A program made the translations under genes and the position numbers. 64,000 bases of DNA. Origin: Piper betle. Taxonomy: Eukaryota > Streptophyta > Magnoliopsida > Piperales > Piperaceae. This document shows, piece after piece, positions 36,918 to 49,474 of this stretch. The first letter of the stretch is position 1. The number at the start of each line of letters is the position of its first letter. The notes under the pieces are model-generated. The model searched no databases, was not told the origin of the DNA, and saw only the letters and a program-made list of their open reading frames with translations. The stretch covers positions 248,001 through 312,000 of the forward strand of contig JAURVB010013801.1 in assembly GCA_033002965.1 (NCBI GenBank), written 5' to 3'.

Positions 36918-37636
36918 GTGTGTGTTATAATAAAAAGAGAACAAACAATTAAAATTATCAAAAATAAAGTGAAAAACAATATTTGTGATTCACATTTCTA
37001 ATGATGAATATTGAGTTCTAAAAGTAAATTTTATATTTGTTATAAAAAATGACCGTTCTGGCTATTGCCACCAAATCTGGCCAGGGTGGCTAGAACGGCC
37101 AGGATGGCTAGAACGGCCGCGCAAATATAAAATTTTTTTTCTTTTAACTAGCGGTCGATCCAACCGTTGACGGTAAGATTCCACGGCAGGGATCCATGCG
37201 GGGGGCAGCCAAAGCCAGCCACACCTCGCTAGAGCTGGTCGTCGGCTGCTGGCAATAAAATTTTTTTCCTTTCCGGTCACCGGCAGTCGGATGGACCAGG
37301 CAAAGTCAAATTTAGTCTTTGGCAGTCAAATCCAGTCGTTAAAGGCCGGAAAATTGACGAATGGTGGGGAAGGGCGTTGATCGGTGGGTTTTTTTATATG
37401 AGATCTAATATGAGCCACACTTGAAAAGTTTGCCGGAACTAGTAAATAAATTATAATTTTGCGGCGTCAGAAAGGTCAACGCATACATGCACCATAGAGA
37501 CGATGAAATTTTTTATCTTCAAATTATATAAACCAAATGGAGCCTAAGCAAGATGATGGTCATGTATCCAACCACGTTAATTAATTTATCAATAAACGAC
37601 GTAGAAAGGATGCTTTCTTCAAACTAGTTCGTGTAC
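35961..37636. other. Intergenic with AT microsatellites and a short GC-rich duplicated motif
   Basis: AT runs at about 36349-36370 and 36878-36913. From about 37050 to 37380 the sequence becomes GC-rich, with a 17-bp motif (TGGCTAGAACGGCC core) twice in tandem at about 37086-37120. No open frame of known family. Confidence 0.5.
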
Positions 37637-37837
37637 TCACATAAGCCAATCACGGAGGGGCCTCAAGAAGGCCTGTGAGATAGGGTTCACAATTGCAAAC
37701 ACTCGTATCTTTTCTGCACCCTCCAACTTCGCACCAAATCTCCCGTTTTCTGGTCGTGCACATAATTGGCCACCATTTCTAGCTTGCACGCACCGGTAGT
37801 CCGTCCAATAGCGGCATGAACCAGGACTGCGTAGCAC
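37637..37837 (-). pseudogene. Mitovirus-like RNA polymerase fragment (endogenised viral relic)
   Basis: A 66-codon open frame on the minus strand whose C-terminal half resembles the N-terminal conserved block of mitovirus RNA-dependent RNA polymerases: a GRFGAK segment, then KIRVFAIV, then LRPLRDW with the expected spacing. It ends in a stop directly after this block, where real polymerases continue into their catalytic motifs; those motifs are not found here. Mitovirus fragments are well known in plant mitochondrial genomes and, by transfer, in nuclear DNA. This is a short, inactive remnant. Neighbouring minus-strand open frames up to 38346 could be more of the same insertion, but I cannot support that. 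Confidence 0.55.
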
Positions 37838-38345
37838 AGGAGCCTCCCATCCATCTATAACCTTGTGGATACAATTAGCTAACCATATGAACCATAATTA
37901 AGAGCTCGTTGAACTCCGTTTTAAAGAAAGTTATTGAAGGCGCCGCATCAACGGGCAGGGTGTGCCATACGCTAAGGCGCTTGCCGCCGAGGTCTCGTAC
38001 TCTAGAAAAGTGTAAAGACGAGGACGAACATGAGTGTTGAGTTGTCGTTACCTCTAATAATGCCAAGTACCCCAATTTTTAGGGATGCAGTTTAAAAAAT
38101 GGGTTTTATTTTTTGGTAATTTCATCAGCTAATTAGGTTATTTGGCATCCTTATACGCAGCGACCGGGACCGGACAGCAAATTGGAACTCGCATGTGTTC
38201 CGACCCGCAGACCATATAGTTTCAACTTCAAACCAAGAGACAAGGACATCTCCTGAGAACTGCTTTTGTATAAGCGGACAACATTGGTGCAATTGACGTG
38301 AGTAATCGCCTGCAATTCTTCCACCCATAAACGAGGGGCTGCTCA

Positions 38346-38490
38346 CGGGCCATATCGAGTTGGTTTTTCTCAGACTCGTAACTGGCTTGGTTAGACAAAT
38401 TTCGAGTTCGAGCTTAATTTGGTTTGAATCGAGTTTTTAGTGTTCGGGTTCGAGTTCAACTTGAGCTCGAACCTTCGAACCCACTTCAAG
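38346..38490. repeat. Degenerate CTCGAG-type dispersed repeat
   Basis: Dense in ttcgagttcgagc / gagctcgaac words, the same style as the stretches at 2.6-3.1, 41.8-42.0 and 61.0-61.4 kb. Confidence 0.5.
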
Positions 38491-38692
38491 GTTGAGGGGG
38501 ATCAAGTAGTAGGATTTTGAAGAGAAGTGGGAGCTGCTGGCAGCAACTATTCGTTGCACTTCATGGCATGATCCATCGATCCTTTTTGCTACTCCACTTT
38601 TTGCGGAGCGACCTGCGGCGCCAGCGGATCGGAAGCAGCGGAAGGAGGGGGCGGCGAAGTCGTAGTGGGGGGCACTAAAGAGGGAGAAGAAG

Positions 38693-38935
38693 ATGGCGAG
38701 GAGGGAGGTAAGGGCGTCACACATCCTCATCAAGCACAAGGGCTCCTGCCGCAAGTCCTCCTAGAAGGACCCCAACGGCCGCATCATCTGTGCCACTATC
38801 CACAACGCTGCCATTGCCTGCCTCTGTGCTTTCCACGACGACATCCTCGCTGGCAAGGTCTGCTTTGAGGACGTTGCCGCCCACCACTCTGATTGCAGCT
38901 TTGCCAAGTGCCGTGGCGACCTTTGTTCGTTTTGA
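38693..38935 (+). pseudogene. PIN1: PIN1-type parvulin pseudogene, 3'-truncated
   Basis: PIN1-type parvulins isomerise phospho-Ser/Thr-Pro bonds. From ATG at 38693 one frame reads MARREVRASHILIKHKGSCR, KDPNGRII, then ILAGKVCFEDVAAHHSDCS and FAKCRGDLCSF, matching the first two thirds of the plant enzyme. The Trp of the SW(K)D motif is TAG (38762-38764) and the Gly after DL-SF is TGA (38933-38935). After that the match stops in a T-rich stretch. The segment is continuous with no intron, which would fit a processed copy, but no poly(A) tail or target duplication is visible. Base composition is far richer in GC than its surroundings. Confidence 0.8.
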
Positions 38936-39354
38936 TTCTCTGCCTTTTTTTTTTTTTTGTAAACTTTGGATTTGTTTGGTTTGTGAAATTTTTACTATTT
39001 GCCTGCTAATTTCATCCGTCCGAATTATAATGGTGATGGCAGCTGTTTGGAGATTTGGATTATCTTCATTTAACATATTTCTTGTTAGATTTGGTATAGA
39101 TTTGGCCCTATTTGTATTTTTTTATTTAGAATTCCATTTTTTTCTTCTTGTTAGATTTTTATTGTTTGATTTTGAGTGTGAGGATGAATAAGAGAAGATA
39201 TGCTCGCCAACGGGAATGAAGAGACCAATGAGCAAGGTACCCCCTTCGGACATTGTTGTCAAATTTCTAATATAATTTTATTCAAGAACAGGAGTAGTGC
39301 TTCGTATTATTCGCCATTATATATTAGAATATTAATGTTTCATGTCACACTAAT

Positions 39355-41778
39355 TGTAACACCTCAAATCCTGTTCATGTTCAAGAACCAAATCGAAATG
39401 TTACTAGTCGGGGTTACGTCTGTTAACCTGAACCCAACTCATGCGGATCTACTTTCGACATCTTAAGATAGAATATGTTAATTACTATGCATAGATGAAT
39501 GTACAAAAATAACCTTAACATGCTACTACATGGATAATATGTCAACCAATTCACATACCAAATAATTACGATAAAAATTGATAAGATTCGTCAAATAAGA
39601 TAGACCGAATCTCCCCTAAAAGTGCAATTAAGGGCTACCTTATCAAATCAACACGTATAAATATGTGTGTGTGTGTGTGTGTCTATATATATATATATCA
39701 TACATTTTCATTCACACAACTTTCTAATATGTTGTATAATCATTCTGAAGCTTGGGTCTCGACCTACCTGTGCATTATATTTACATTTCTTATTAATTTT
39801 AGGTCTTCACTTACTTATTGTACTTATTCAATGTCTAAATATATTTATTAACATGTCATTGTTAGCAATCTTTCTAGTGCAACATATATAATATCACGCC
39901 ACATCATCATGTATTGCGTTTCATTACATCATCCTCAAAATATTAAACATGCTATTATCAGACATGTGTGTATGCAAGAGACATCATTACTTCTCTGTTT
40001 AGGCTGACTCATCACATACATATATTATAAAAACACGTCAGCAACGAGTGTTATTGGTCCAAAAATATAACTAATATCAAATTGGTTATGAGAGCAAACT
40101 CTTATATAAAGAAAAACATTTATATATTTTTCGTGAACTCTCTGAAGGGCACCTACTGAGGAACCACTGGGCTGTAGACCCGGTAGCATCCTTAACTGAC
40201 TATTTAGCTGCTGCTAATGCCTCTCTTGACATTTTCTCATTTCATTTTCTGGTCCCTCGGGATTACTAATATATCCTAAACCCTCTCCTTACCTCCATAA
40301 TTCTCCTAACCTTGAGCATAAAAACTGAGTACTCTCAAGTAGTCGCCTTTAGTCTATATATGTACTGTACTAAACAGTACCCATAAACCTCAATGTTTCT
40401 CCGAGTGTGAGGAACTCAAAACGGGAGTTGTCAAGATCCCTCAGGATTGGAACAGGTCGCTCACTAATCTAGAGCCTGCTTTGACTGGCACGTGCACCGG
40501 CTCATGGTATGTACAAGTTGATTTTCCCATCTCTTGTCTCACTGAAAACTCGATAAAACTATATATAGGTTTGAGAAGTGATTTATATATTAGGCCCGAA
40601 GGTAACTTGTGGTGGATCTTATTTTCAAAAACATACTTAAGGGATCTCATTCTTAAGGGTTACTAATCCAGAAAATTGGTTGATTAAATGACCTGGGTTG
40701 AATGGGATCCAATAAAATGCCACTTAACTTATCTTACAAGTATTAAAATAATACACAATAGAATACAACATAAAATAGGAAACGAGTCCTAACGGACATG
40801 GTAGAAGCTCCTATCATGTCAATGCGCCTAGGCAGCAAGCTCCTACTTCGTACCTACACATCATGACTAAATACTAACACCCAATGTAATGCCTGAATGT
40901 TATACTCCTCATCAATCCATAGAAGACAACATCTATTTATATGCATTTAAATTCAAACTCTAATTCACTATTATCATCCGTTAACATGCATTTAAATTTA
41001 AGCAACACCTATTTACAATCATACCATTTGCATCACAATAAAATCAGAAGACAATTTATTATCAAATAAAATCGGATAAAATTCTATACCTAATTGTCAG
41101 TCACGCAGTGACGGCGACAAGGTTGTGGCTAGCCCAAGTAAGGATCGTGGGGGAGAGGGAAGGGAGAAAGAGGAAAAGGGAGTTGGGTGAGGAGGATAGT
41201 GACGACTAGATGGTGACGGCGTTGGAGGTTTGGAATAAATAGGTGATGGGGGGGGGGGATGAGTGGTTAGGAAGAGTGTCAGGAGTCATCTTGCAAGGTG
41301 TTGGGGAAAGAAAATAAGTGGTTGGGGAGAGAAAAATGAGTGGTAGTTTTGTAATTAAAACCTGACTCAACTCCGACTGAAAAGTAATACTAACTTGTAA
41401 TAATTCTAAAAAAAATTCAGAAAAACAAGGAAAAATCCTATTAAACATAAGACACATCACAACACTACAATGACATACTTTATAACTAATAACCCACCTA
41501 AACTGCCCATAACGCATCCTAATGTGTTATTCAGCCAAAAATAATTCTACGATCTAATTAAAATAAATAAAGAAAACCTAGAGTACTCTCATATATTCAG
41601 ATAACTCATTTTGATGCTGTCTTACTGATATTATCATCATATACTTGGGTACACATGACTCTCATGATTCATAACACAAGACTGGCCTTAGCTCGGTATG
41701 CGTATTCTGAAATTGACCCTACTGAAAATAACGGTCAAACCGATCGATTCATACTACACTCAAGTCACGGGTTTTACA
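39355..41778 (+). mobile_element. Solo LTR (2.4 kb), 5-bp target duplication CTAAT
   Basis: The element starts TGTAACACCTCAAATCC and ends GGGTTTTACA, the TG...CA ends of a long terminal repeat. The five bases before (39350-39354) and after (41779-41783) are both CTAAT, a perfect target-site duplication. There is no internal retrotransposon coding region, so this is a solo LTR left by recombination between two LTRs. A (TG)n(TA)n run lies at 39664-39698. A diverged relative lies at 43151-45970 in opposite orientation. The TGTAACAC start is common in Ty3/gypsy-type plant LTRs, but the family is not assigned. Confidence 0.8.
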
Positions 41779-42118
41779 CTAATGACTTGGTTTGAGTTAC
41801 AAGTCAAGTCGAGTGACGAGTCAAACTTTGATCTAGTTGAGTTGATTTGAGTTTGTACAAACATGAGATCGGCTCATATAGAGACAAGTCGAGTCAGTTC
41901 GCCAAATTCGAGCTATCGAGTCGAGCTAAAAAATCATTGAGTTTGAGTTGAGCCGAGTCGAGTCAACAAAACTCACGAGCCAACTTGGCTTGTGAGCAAC
42001 CCTAATAAACATAGACCCTGGGTGGAGAGTCGGGAGACTTGCTAATTAATAAACTTTATTGCAGAAAATATTAATTAATAAAAGCCTACAATATATCGTA
42101 ATTGACTTCTTGTCAATT

Positions 42119-42189
<71 letters not shown>

Positions 42190-43150
42190 TGAATATATAT
42201 ATGGGATAATTATTTAATTTTCACATTAAAATAGATCATAAGTATATATTAGTGGGCAACATTGGAAAAGTGGCAGAAAAGAGAGTATTTTTATTTTTTT
42301 AAGAAAAAAACAAATAGTTTTATTAGAGAAAAACAGTATAATCAATTACAAGTCTACACCACAACTATATATGAGCTTACGTCTCAAATACTAATGCTTT
42401 TCTTAAATAACAACGTAAATAACTTGCCCGATGCGTGTAATTTGATAAAATTACACTCAAAATTACTTAAAAGTAATTAAAATTGACAGCTAATTTAAAA
42501 TTAAAATTTAATTTATTAAATTCAATACGTATTTATAAAAGATCATTTTAATAGTATTCATTCATACAATTTTAAAACACAAAATTTTAAAGATATGTGG
42601 AACAAAATAATAGAAATTCAATTCAACTATAAAATCACATGTCACTTGTAATATTTCTTAAAAAAGAAATTAAGAAAAGGATCATTGTATTGCAATCTTT
42701 TTCTTCACAAAAAATTGTTGACTATTATAAAACGGGCTGCATGCCCGATGGTTTTTGAGTCGGTTTTGTGGTTACTTAATTTGTGTTAGTAGGATCCAAC
42801 CCATCTTGACGAGATTCGAGTATGATATACTATGTTTTTACTTTGCCCTTGCCTCTTTCGACTTTGGTAACCCTCATTGGACGCTAAGTATTCGACCCCT
42901 TTTTATTACGTGGAACTTGTAACCACGACCCGGTTTTTAATCTAATGCATTCATCTATATTAAGTAATTAAGTTATCTAATCCAAACACCAAAACTAATT
43001 ATAAGAATTGGAGCACATCACAATTTATTCAATTACTAACCCTCTTAGCTGTATTGAGAGTATTGTTTTCATGTAATTCGAAGTGATCATCGCATCTTAA
43101 AATTATCCTCTTAGTCATAGGGGAGGTCCTACGTTTGTTGTAGCTCAGAG
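41779..43150. other. Spacer between the two inverted LTRs
   Basis: Begins with a CTCGAG-type degenerate repeat (about 41785-42000), then a compound (CT)n(AT)n microsatellite (42120-42186), then AT-rich sequence. No gene seen. Confidence 0.6.
42120..42186. repeat. Compound (CT)n(AT)n microsatellite
   Basis: About 30 bases of CT repeats run straight into about 35 bases of AT repeats. Confidence 0.95.
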
Positions 43151-45970
43151 TGTAAAATTTGCCACCCGAGTTAGGGTTTTATAATCGAAGCCAGTTGATT
43201 TGGCAATTATTTTCAGTTAAGTTAGTTTCAGAACACACATGCTGAGCCAACGACGACCATGTTTTATGAAGCATGAGGACCATATGTACCCAAGTATATG
43301 ATGTCAATGTCAGTAAGGTAGAAGCAAAATAATTTATTACAGTATATGAGAGTACACATAGTTTTTTTTATTTTATTTTTAGTGAAATGTCATTCGAGTT
43401 AGGACTCGATTATTTTATTTTATGATATTTTATTATATTCTATTTTATATTTAAGAATTTATTTATTATTATTGACTCTAGTCAGGAGCGACTCAAGTTT
43501 TATTTACAAAACTACCCCAGTGCTATATTTTTTCTTCTCGACCTTTATTCCCATATTTTCTTCCCCGAAGATCGACCCCTCCCCTTCCTCACCTTGCCGC
43601 CGTCGACCAACACTGCCACCATCAGCGACCACCTTCCTCCCTCACCTTCTTCCTTCTCCCTTCCCCAACCCTAGCCGACTGCCACCGCCCCTATTGCTTG
43701 GAGAGCCACTGCCCCTGTTTGCACGTTTTTGGCCGCTGCCTCCCTCATTGCCAGTAGCTCATCCCCGTCGCCTGCCTTGCCACTGACCAAGCCGTCCCTG
43801 ACCAACCTTTCCCCTTCCCTTCCTCCTACCTTGTTTTCCTTCCTCCTAACATGCTCAGCTGTCGACAACAATAGCTCTATCACTGGCCAATTGCCTCGAT
43901 GACCACCTAGACCCCACCTAGCACCTAGTCCTTCCCTGCCGGCCAATTCCCAGTCACAGCAGCCACTCCTTGGCACCGTTGCTAGCCATGGTCTCCGCCC
44001 ATCACCAATTAGTGTCTCAATAAATATGTTTATCACTTCTCAATTTTTTTAAATTTATTTTAATCATTATGTATATCATTTATAATTTTTATGAATTTTT
44101 TATATTTTTTAATATGTTAATTTTGTAAATTTGTGATAATTATTTGTGATTAATAAATTCATGTATGTAATTAATAATTTATAATGATAAATTATAATTC
44201 GAATTATTTGATTATAAAATCTAATATAATAATGATGATGTTAAAAATTGTGAAGTTAGGTATTAGGGTTATAATTGTGCAGCTTAATTAATTATTTAAT
44301 TAAAAAATTAATTCAAAATGAGAATTGATATGAGATGAAAATAAGTTTAAAAATTGTGACATAGTCACCTATTTAAAAGTAATAATACTAAAATTTTGAA
44401 TTTTTGATAGTTAAATTAATTCATTTGTTGATTGTCCAACAGTGCCATTAATAATTATAGTAGTCATAATTTTGTAATGATTTTTATGCATCCATTTTAT
44501 TCATGAATTATATAACTAGCTTGGGTGTTAATCTTTAGTTTGATTGTGTAGGTGCGGAGTAAGAACTCACCGCCTAGGCGTGTAGCCTCGCTTGGAGCTT
44601 CTACCAGGTCTATTTAAGACTTGTTCCCTCTTTTTTTGTTTTATTCTACTATGATTTGCTTTATTGCTGTAGGACGTATTAATTGGTATTTTATTAGAAC
44701 CCACTTAACATATGTCATTTAGATGATTACTTTTAGATTAATAACTCTCATAGATGAGATTTCTCGAGTCTGAATTCGAAAACAAAATGCATTTAAGCTG
44801 CCTTTGGCCCTATGATAATAAATCCCTTCTCAGGCCTATATATAATATTATCGAGTTTTTACTAAGACGAGAGGCGTAGAAACCAACTCGCATGTACCTT
44901 GAGTAGGTGCGTATGCCAGTTATAGTGGGCTCTATATTAATAAGAGGGTTATTATATTTCGGAGGGATCCTATCAAATCCATTTTTTGAGTTTCCTCATA
45001 CTCAAATAAGTGTAAATGTTTACGAGTACTATTTAGTATAACCCACGTCTAGACATGTAGTTCAAAGGGTGAGAGTACTAGACTTTCATGCTCAAGGCTA
45101 GAAATTGTGTGGAGGAAGAGAGGGCTTAGTATATATTGGTAGTCCCAAGGGACATAAAGGAAAAAGAAGAAAATATCGAGAAAGACATCAATAGACCAGT
45201 AAGTTCAGGATGTTGTTGGGTCCGCGACCCGATGGTTCTCCAATAGATGCCCTTATGAGAGTTCAACAGAAGATATATATGGTTTTTTTAAAAATAAAAG
45301 TCAACTCTCATTTTTTAGTTTATTGTAGTTATTTTTGGACTAGTAATACTTGTTATGACATATTTTTATATATATGTAAGTAAGGAGTATTTGATATGCT
45401 AACCTTGACGGATGAGCAACAACTGATACGTACACACACAAAACCTGACGTGATATGTGTTTAGATCATTGTGTTTTAAGTATGATGTATCAATTTATCA
45501 TATGATGCTTTATAATGATGTGACAATAATTTTGAGATTGATATAGCAATTAAAAGTGACATGACAGAAAAAACAAATAGATGGGTTAAGACCCGGTGTA
45601 TGTAAAAGATTTACTTAATATCACTTTAGTATGTTATGAAATGAAAATTTTGGATGATGTGATATATATTTATATGTTGTGGTGTTGACAAGTTGCCCCT
45701 TATTGCATTTTTAGGAAAACTCGGTCCGTTTAGTTTTAGAAATTTTATTGATTTTATTGTAATTACTTTTTAGTGTGAATTATTTGTCATATCATTCATG
45801 TAGTATTCTATTAGAATTATTGCATCTCATACATGCATGACGGAATTTATCTTTTAACTTAAGACGCTGATAGTAGATCCATTGGGGTTAGATTCGGGTT
45901 AGCCAACTTAATCGGGTGACCCATAATATTCTGGTTTAGTTTAAAAGTGAACAGGATTTGGTGTGTTACA
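43151..45970 (-). mobile_element. Diverged LTR of the same family, inverted
   Basis: Read on the minus strand it starts TGTAACACACCAAATCC at 45970 and ends in ATTTTACA at 43151. It matches the solo LTR at 39355-41778 along its whole length in the same order. Aligned landmarks include CATATACTTGGGTACA (41640-41655 against 43298-43313), GGTAGTTTTGTAA, CGCCTAGGCGG and AGTACTCTCA. It is ~400 bases longer, mostly through a CT-rich block at 43560-44000. Flanks CAGAG and CAAGC are not an exact duplication, which fits an older insertion or different true ends. No coding region. Confidence 0.7.
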
Positions 45971-48900
45971 CAAGCTTTAAGTCTAAGATCTAACCTATGT
46001 AAGGTATCCTGTAAGGTATCCATCTTAAGCCTCTTGAAAGGTCAAGAACTACTTCTGTAAAATTCGTATGCAGATGCCCAACAAGTAGCTTTTTAATTTA
46101 TAATATCACAATTCGATCTATCCTTTCGGGTCGATTTGAGTGTTACACTATCTTCTCTTAGAAAAGGGTGTTGTGTTCCAAAATTTATGATTTTAAGAGA
46201 TTATTATTATAACTCATGATTTGAGGGAATAAATTTTAACATGACCCTTAACCAAAATTTTAGGTCTAGTTCTTAGTTTTAAGTAAATTTGCATAATTTA
46301 GTTCAAAAAGCTAACAAAAAATACTTTTTATGATCATATTATTGTATTGTTCTATTTTTATAAATTATTATTTATATATTAATACCTATATTTCAATCAT
46401 ATTACTACGATAATGTATATTTATTACTTTTACGACGTTGATGTATATTTACACGCATAATGATATTATACGAACATATCATACAAAATAGTTTGAAAAA
46501 AATTGCAATATAAAATAAATATACATTGATATTGTATTTTTTTAAAAAAAATTCAAAAAAATAGGCTTGTTTTTCCACGGGCTATATTTTTTATTATGTA
46601 TAAACATTTTACATTTTATAAATAAGGTTAAAATATTCCAATATTGTTAAAATTGTAAAAAATGAATGATAAAAATAAAATTATATATGAAGATAATAAT
46701 TAAATATTATCTAAAGAGCACATATTGGTTTTAAATTTTATTTATATTCCACCTTTCCTTTTTATATGTAATTTTATTAAATCAACTATATAATATTTTT
46801 ATTTGTAAGAAAATTTTAATTAAAATAATGAAACAATACAGACAACATGTGATACTTTTAGATATAGAACATAATAGAAAACTTTACAAAATAATCATAT
46901 TGGCTAATTAATAAAATCAAAATATAATTTATATATTTAAATAAAATTATCAATAATATTATTATTAAATATCTCCAATTCTTTTATAAATGGTATAAAT
47001 ATTTTTATTTGTATTGTTTTTTAGTCTTACCTAATCCATATTGTAACGACCCGACCAAAGTACAATATAATACGTTAAGTCATTTCTTTAAAAGTTGTTA
47101 ACTAAGTTTAAGATCTATAGTCCATTTTCACTTATAAATATGAGTTGGCCTAAAATACAAGATAATAAACTAAGTTATTTCTTCAAAAGTGATTAATTAA
47201 GTGTAAGATATATAATCTATTCTTATTTATAAATAAGTTTTATCCTAATATATGTTAAATGTGGGGCTAAGTTGAGGGATCTCACAAGTATATAATTAAT
47301 ATAAACTAATTTTTTAATCTATATTTTCAAATTATAATAAACATACGTTAAATTCAAGAAACTACACTTATCCGTTGACTTAAAATTTAAAAAAATCTCA
47401 TTTCATATTTAATAGGTTGTAAAGTAGACGGTCATCTTTTTTGTTTATCATCGTCAAATCATAACATCATTCTATCCTTTCACACACACACACAAATGAA
47501 TGGAAGTGAAAAGATGATAGATTAATAAATTCAACGACATAATATTAATAAAATAGGATATGTTGAACGTTCTACATATCCTGACTTGTATAGAATGTGA
47601 AATTTTCACTTTAATGTCCCTCCTAACTGGCCTACTATACCTAGTTTGTCACAATGATTATTTTTACTGCACATTTAATACAAATATTAGAAGATTGATT
47701 AATATATGACAATTATGATATATTAAAAATGTTATTATTATGTTTAATAAAAATAAATCCATCCTTTTAGATTATTCAAAATATCAGAAACATTTAACCA
47801 CCACATCAATTTATATAATTGACTTTAAAACTATATACATGAAAAATATTTAATTATTTAATAAAAAATATTTAGTATAAAATATAGAGCTAAAAATAGA
47901 AATATGATTCAGCGCAAACTACACCTTTAATAATATATATTAAAAAAACCATTATGAATATGTAGAGCTTGCATATAATATTATACATTTTGAAAAGTGG
48001 TATACTAGTTAAAATACTAAATATTAATAGAGGGAAAATGTTTTTATTTCTAAAATCACAATAATAAAGAAAAAATACTACGAGTTATATTAAGCAGGTT
48101 TAAAGCAATAGAAATCATAAAATTATATTAATTCTTAAAAAATTTTCACTTCAGAACAAAAAAGAAAATATGATTTTCCTATAAAAAGATCATTTAATGA
48201 CACTACACACAGAAGAACTTAATTAAATAAAAAATATTCTCTAGATGTTTAAAAATTTTGGTGAAAAATAAGAAGCAGTAATTAAGTAGACATATTTAAT
48301 TAGATATTTATTTTAAAATTTTAAAGATTTTAAGTGATATAGATTAAGTTAAAGAAAGGAGGGAAACAAAACAAACCAATAAAATCATTATATTATTATT
48401 TATAAGAATGAAAATATTGATGATGAAAAAACTAACACATATAATAAAGTAAAAATAATAAAAATATAGCTTAATTAAAAAATCTTACCCAAAAAAGAAG
48501 AAACTAAATTAAATGAATAGAAACAAAAAAATTGTATTAGATGAAGGAAAAAGATTTAAATAAAAAGGAAACAAATATTTTATTATAAAATAAGAAAAAA
48601 TATCAAAATTTAATTAAATCTAAAAGTGGAAATGATGAATGAAGAAAAAGTGAGTATTATAACAGTGAGAACATAAATTAAAAAGCAGGAAAATATTACT
48701 ACACTAAAACAAACGAAACGTAAATAACTGAAAAAGAGCAACAAAAAAATTAACGATAAATATAAATTGATGTTGTTTTTATAAAAGAAAATTTGGTTGG
48801 TTTGTGTTGTTAGTTATTTTGAATGGCTTTTTTGATCAGATAGGGCAAAATTATTTTTAAACACCGAATAAAAAATTGAGGTAAAGTTGTGATTTTAAAA

Positions 48901-49180
48901 TATATTCCCCTCGAGTTGTAAATATAATAGATAATAATCCCCTCGAATCGTAAATTTTGCACAAGCGCACACTTTTTTTAAAAAAAATTTCTCAAAATGG
49001 CATCTTTAAATCTTACCAAAATAAAAATTCACGGAAAAAAAGTGAAAATTTATACATGTACGATTAAGGAGAAATGGGTTCTTAAATTGACAGATTTACC
49101 CCTCCACCTCGTTCCACTTATAAAACGCGGACAAATATATTCTTCTGAGGGCAAAACTGTCAATTTTACGAAATAAACAC
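45971..49180. other. AT-rich intergenic region
   Basis: Strongly AT-rich, no coding signal. At 47041 a TTGTAACGACCCGACC word opens a repeat-like block ending in GGGATCTCACA near 47285; it contains two diverged tandem copies of a ~95-bp unit starting at 47063 and 47158. The remainder looks like relaxed filler sequence. Confidence 0.6.
47063..47252. repeat. Two diverged tandem ~95-bp units
   Basis: Unit one starts CAATATAATACGTTAAGTCA at 47063 and unit two CAAGATAATAAACTAAGTTA at 47158; both continue through TCTTT(A/C)AAAAGT...AAGTGTAAGAT-like text in register. Confidence 0.6.
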
Positions 49181-49280
49181 GCTCTGCATGGTAGGACGGT
49201 GGCGGTTGTGTGACCGGCGACGAACAGCGCCTCGCCGCCTCCTCCTTCTCATACTCCTCCGTTGCCGGCCTCCGCCGTTG

Positions 49281-49434
49281 ATGGGATCGATCACTCCGCT
49301 GCCAAAGGTGGTGGGTCTTATCTTTTCCTGCTTTTCTAGGAAGAAGAAAAAGAAGATGAAAGTCTTCTGATCTGCAGGACAACGTGTGCCCCTCCTCACT
49401 TCTACCTCCACCCAGAAAGGTTAGATTAACCATC

Positions 49435-49474
<40 letters not shown>

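Noticed and set aside
43472..44036. Pro/Ser-rich frames in a CT-rich block
   Set aside because: Low-complexity sequence internal to the inverted LTR; the matching place in the other LTR has no such frame.
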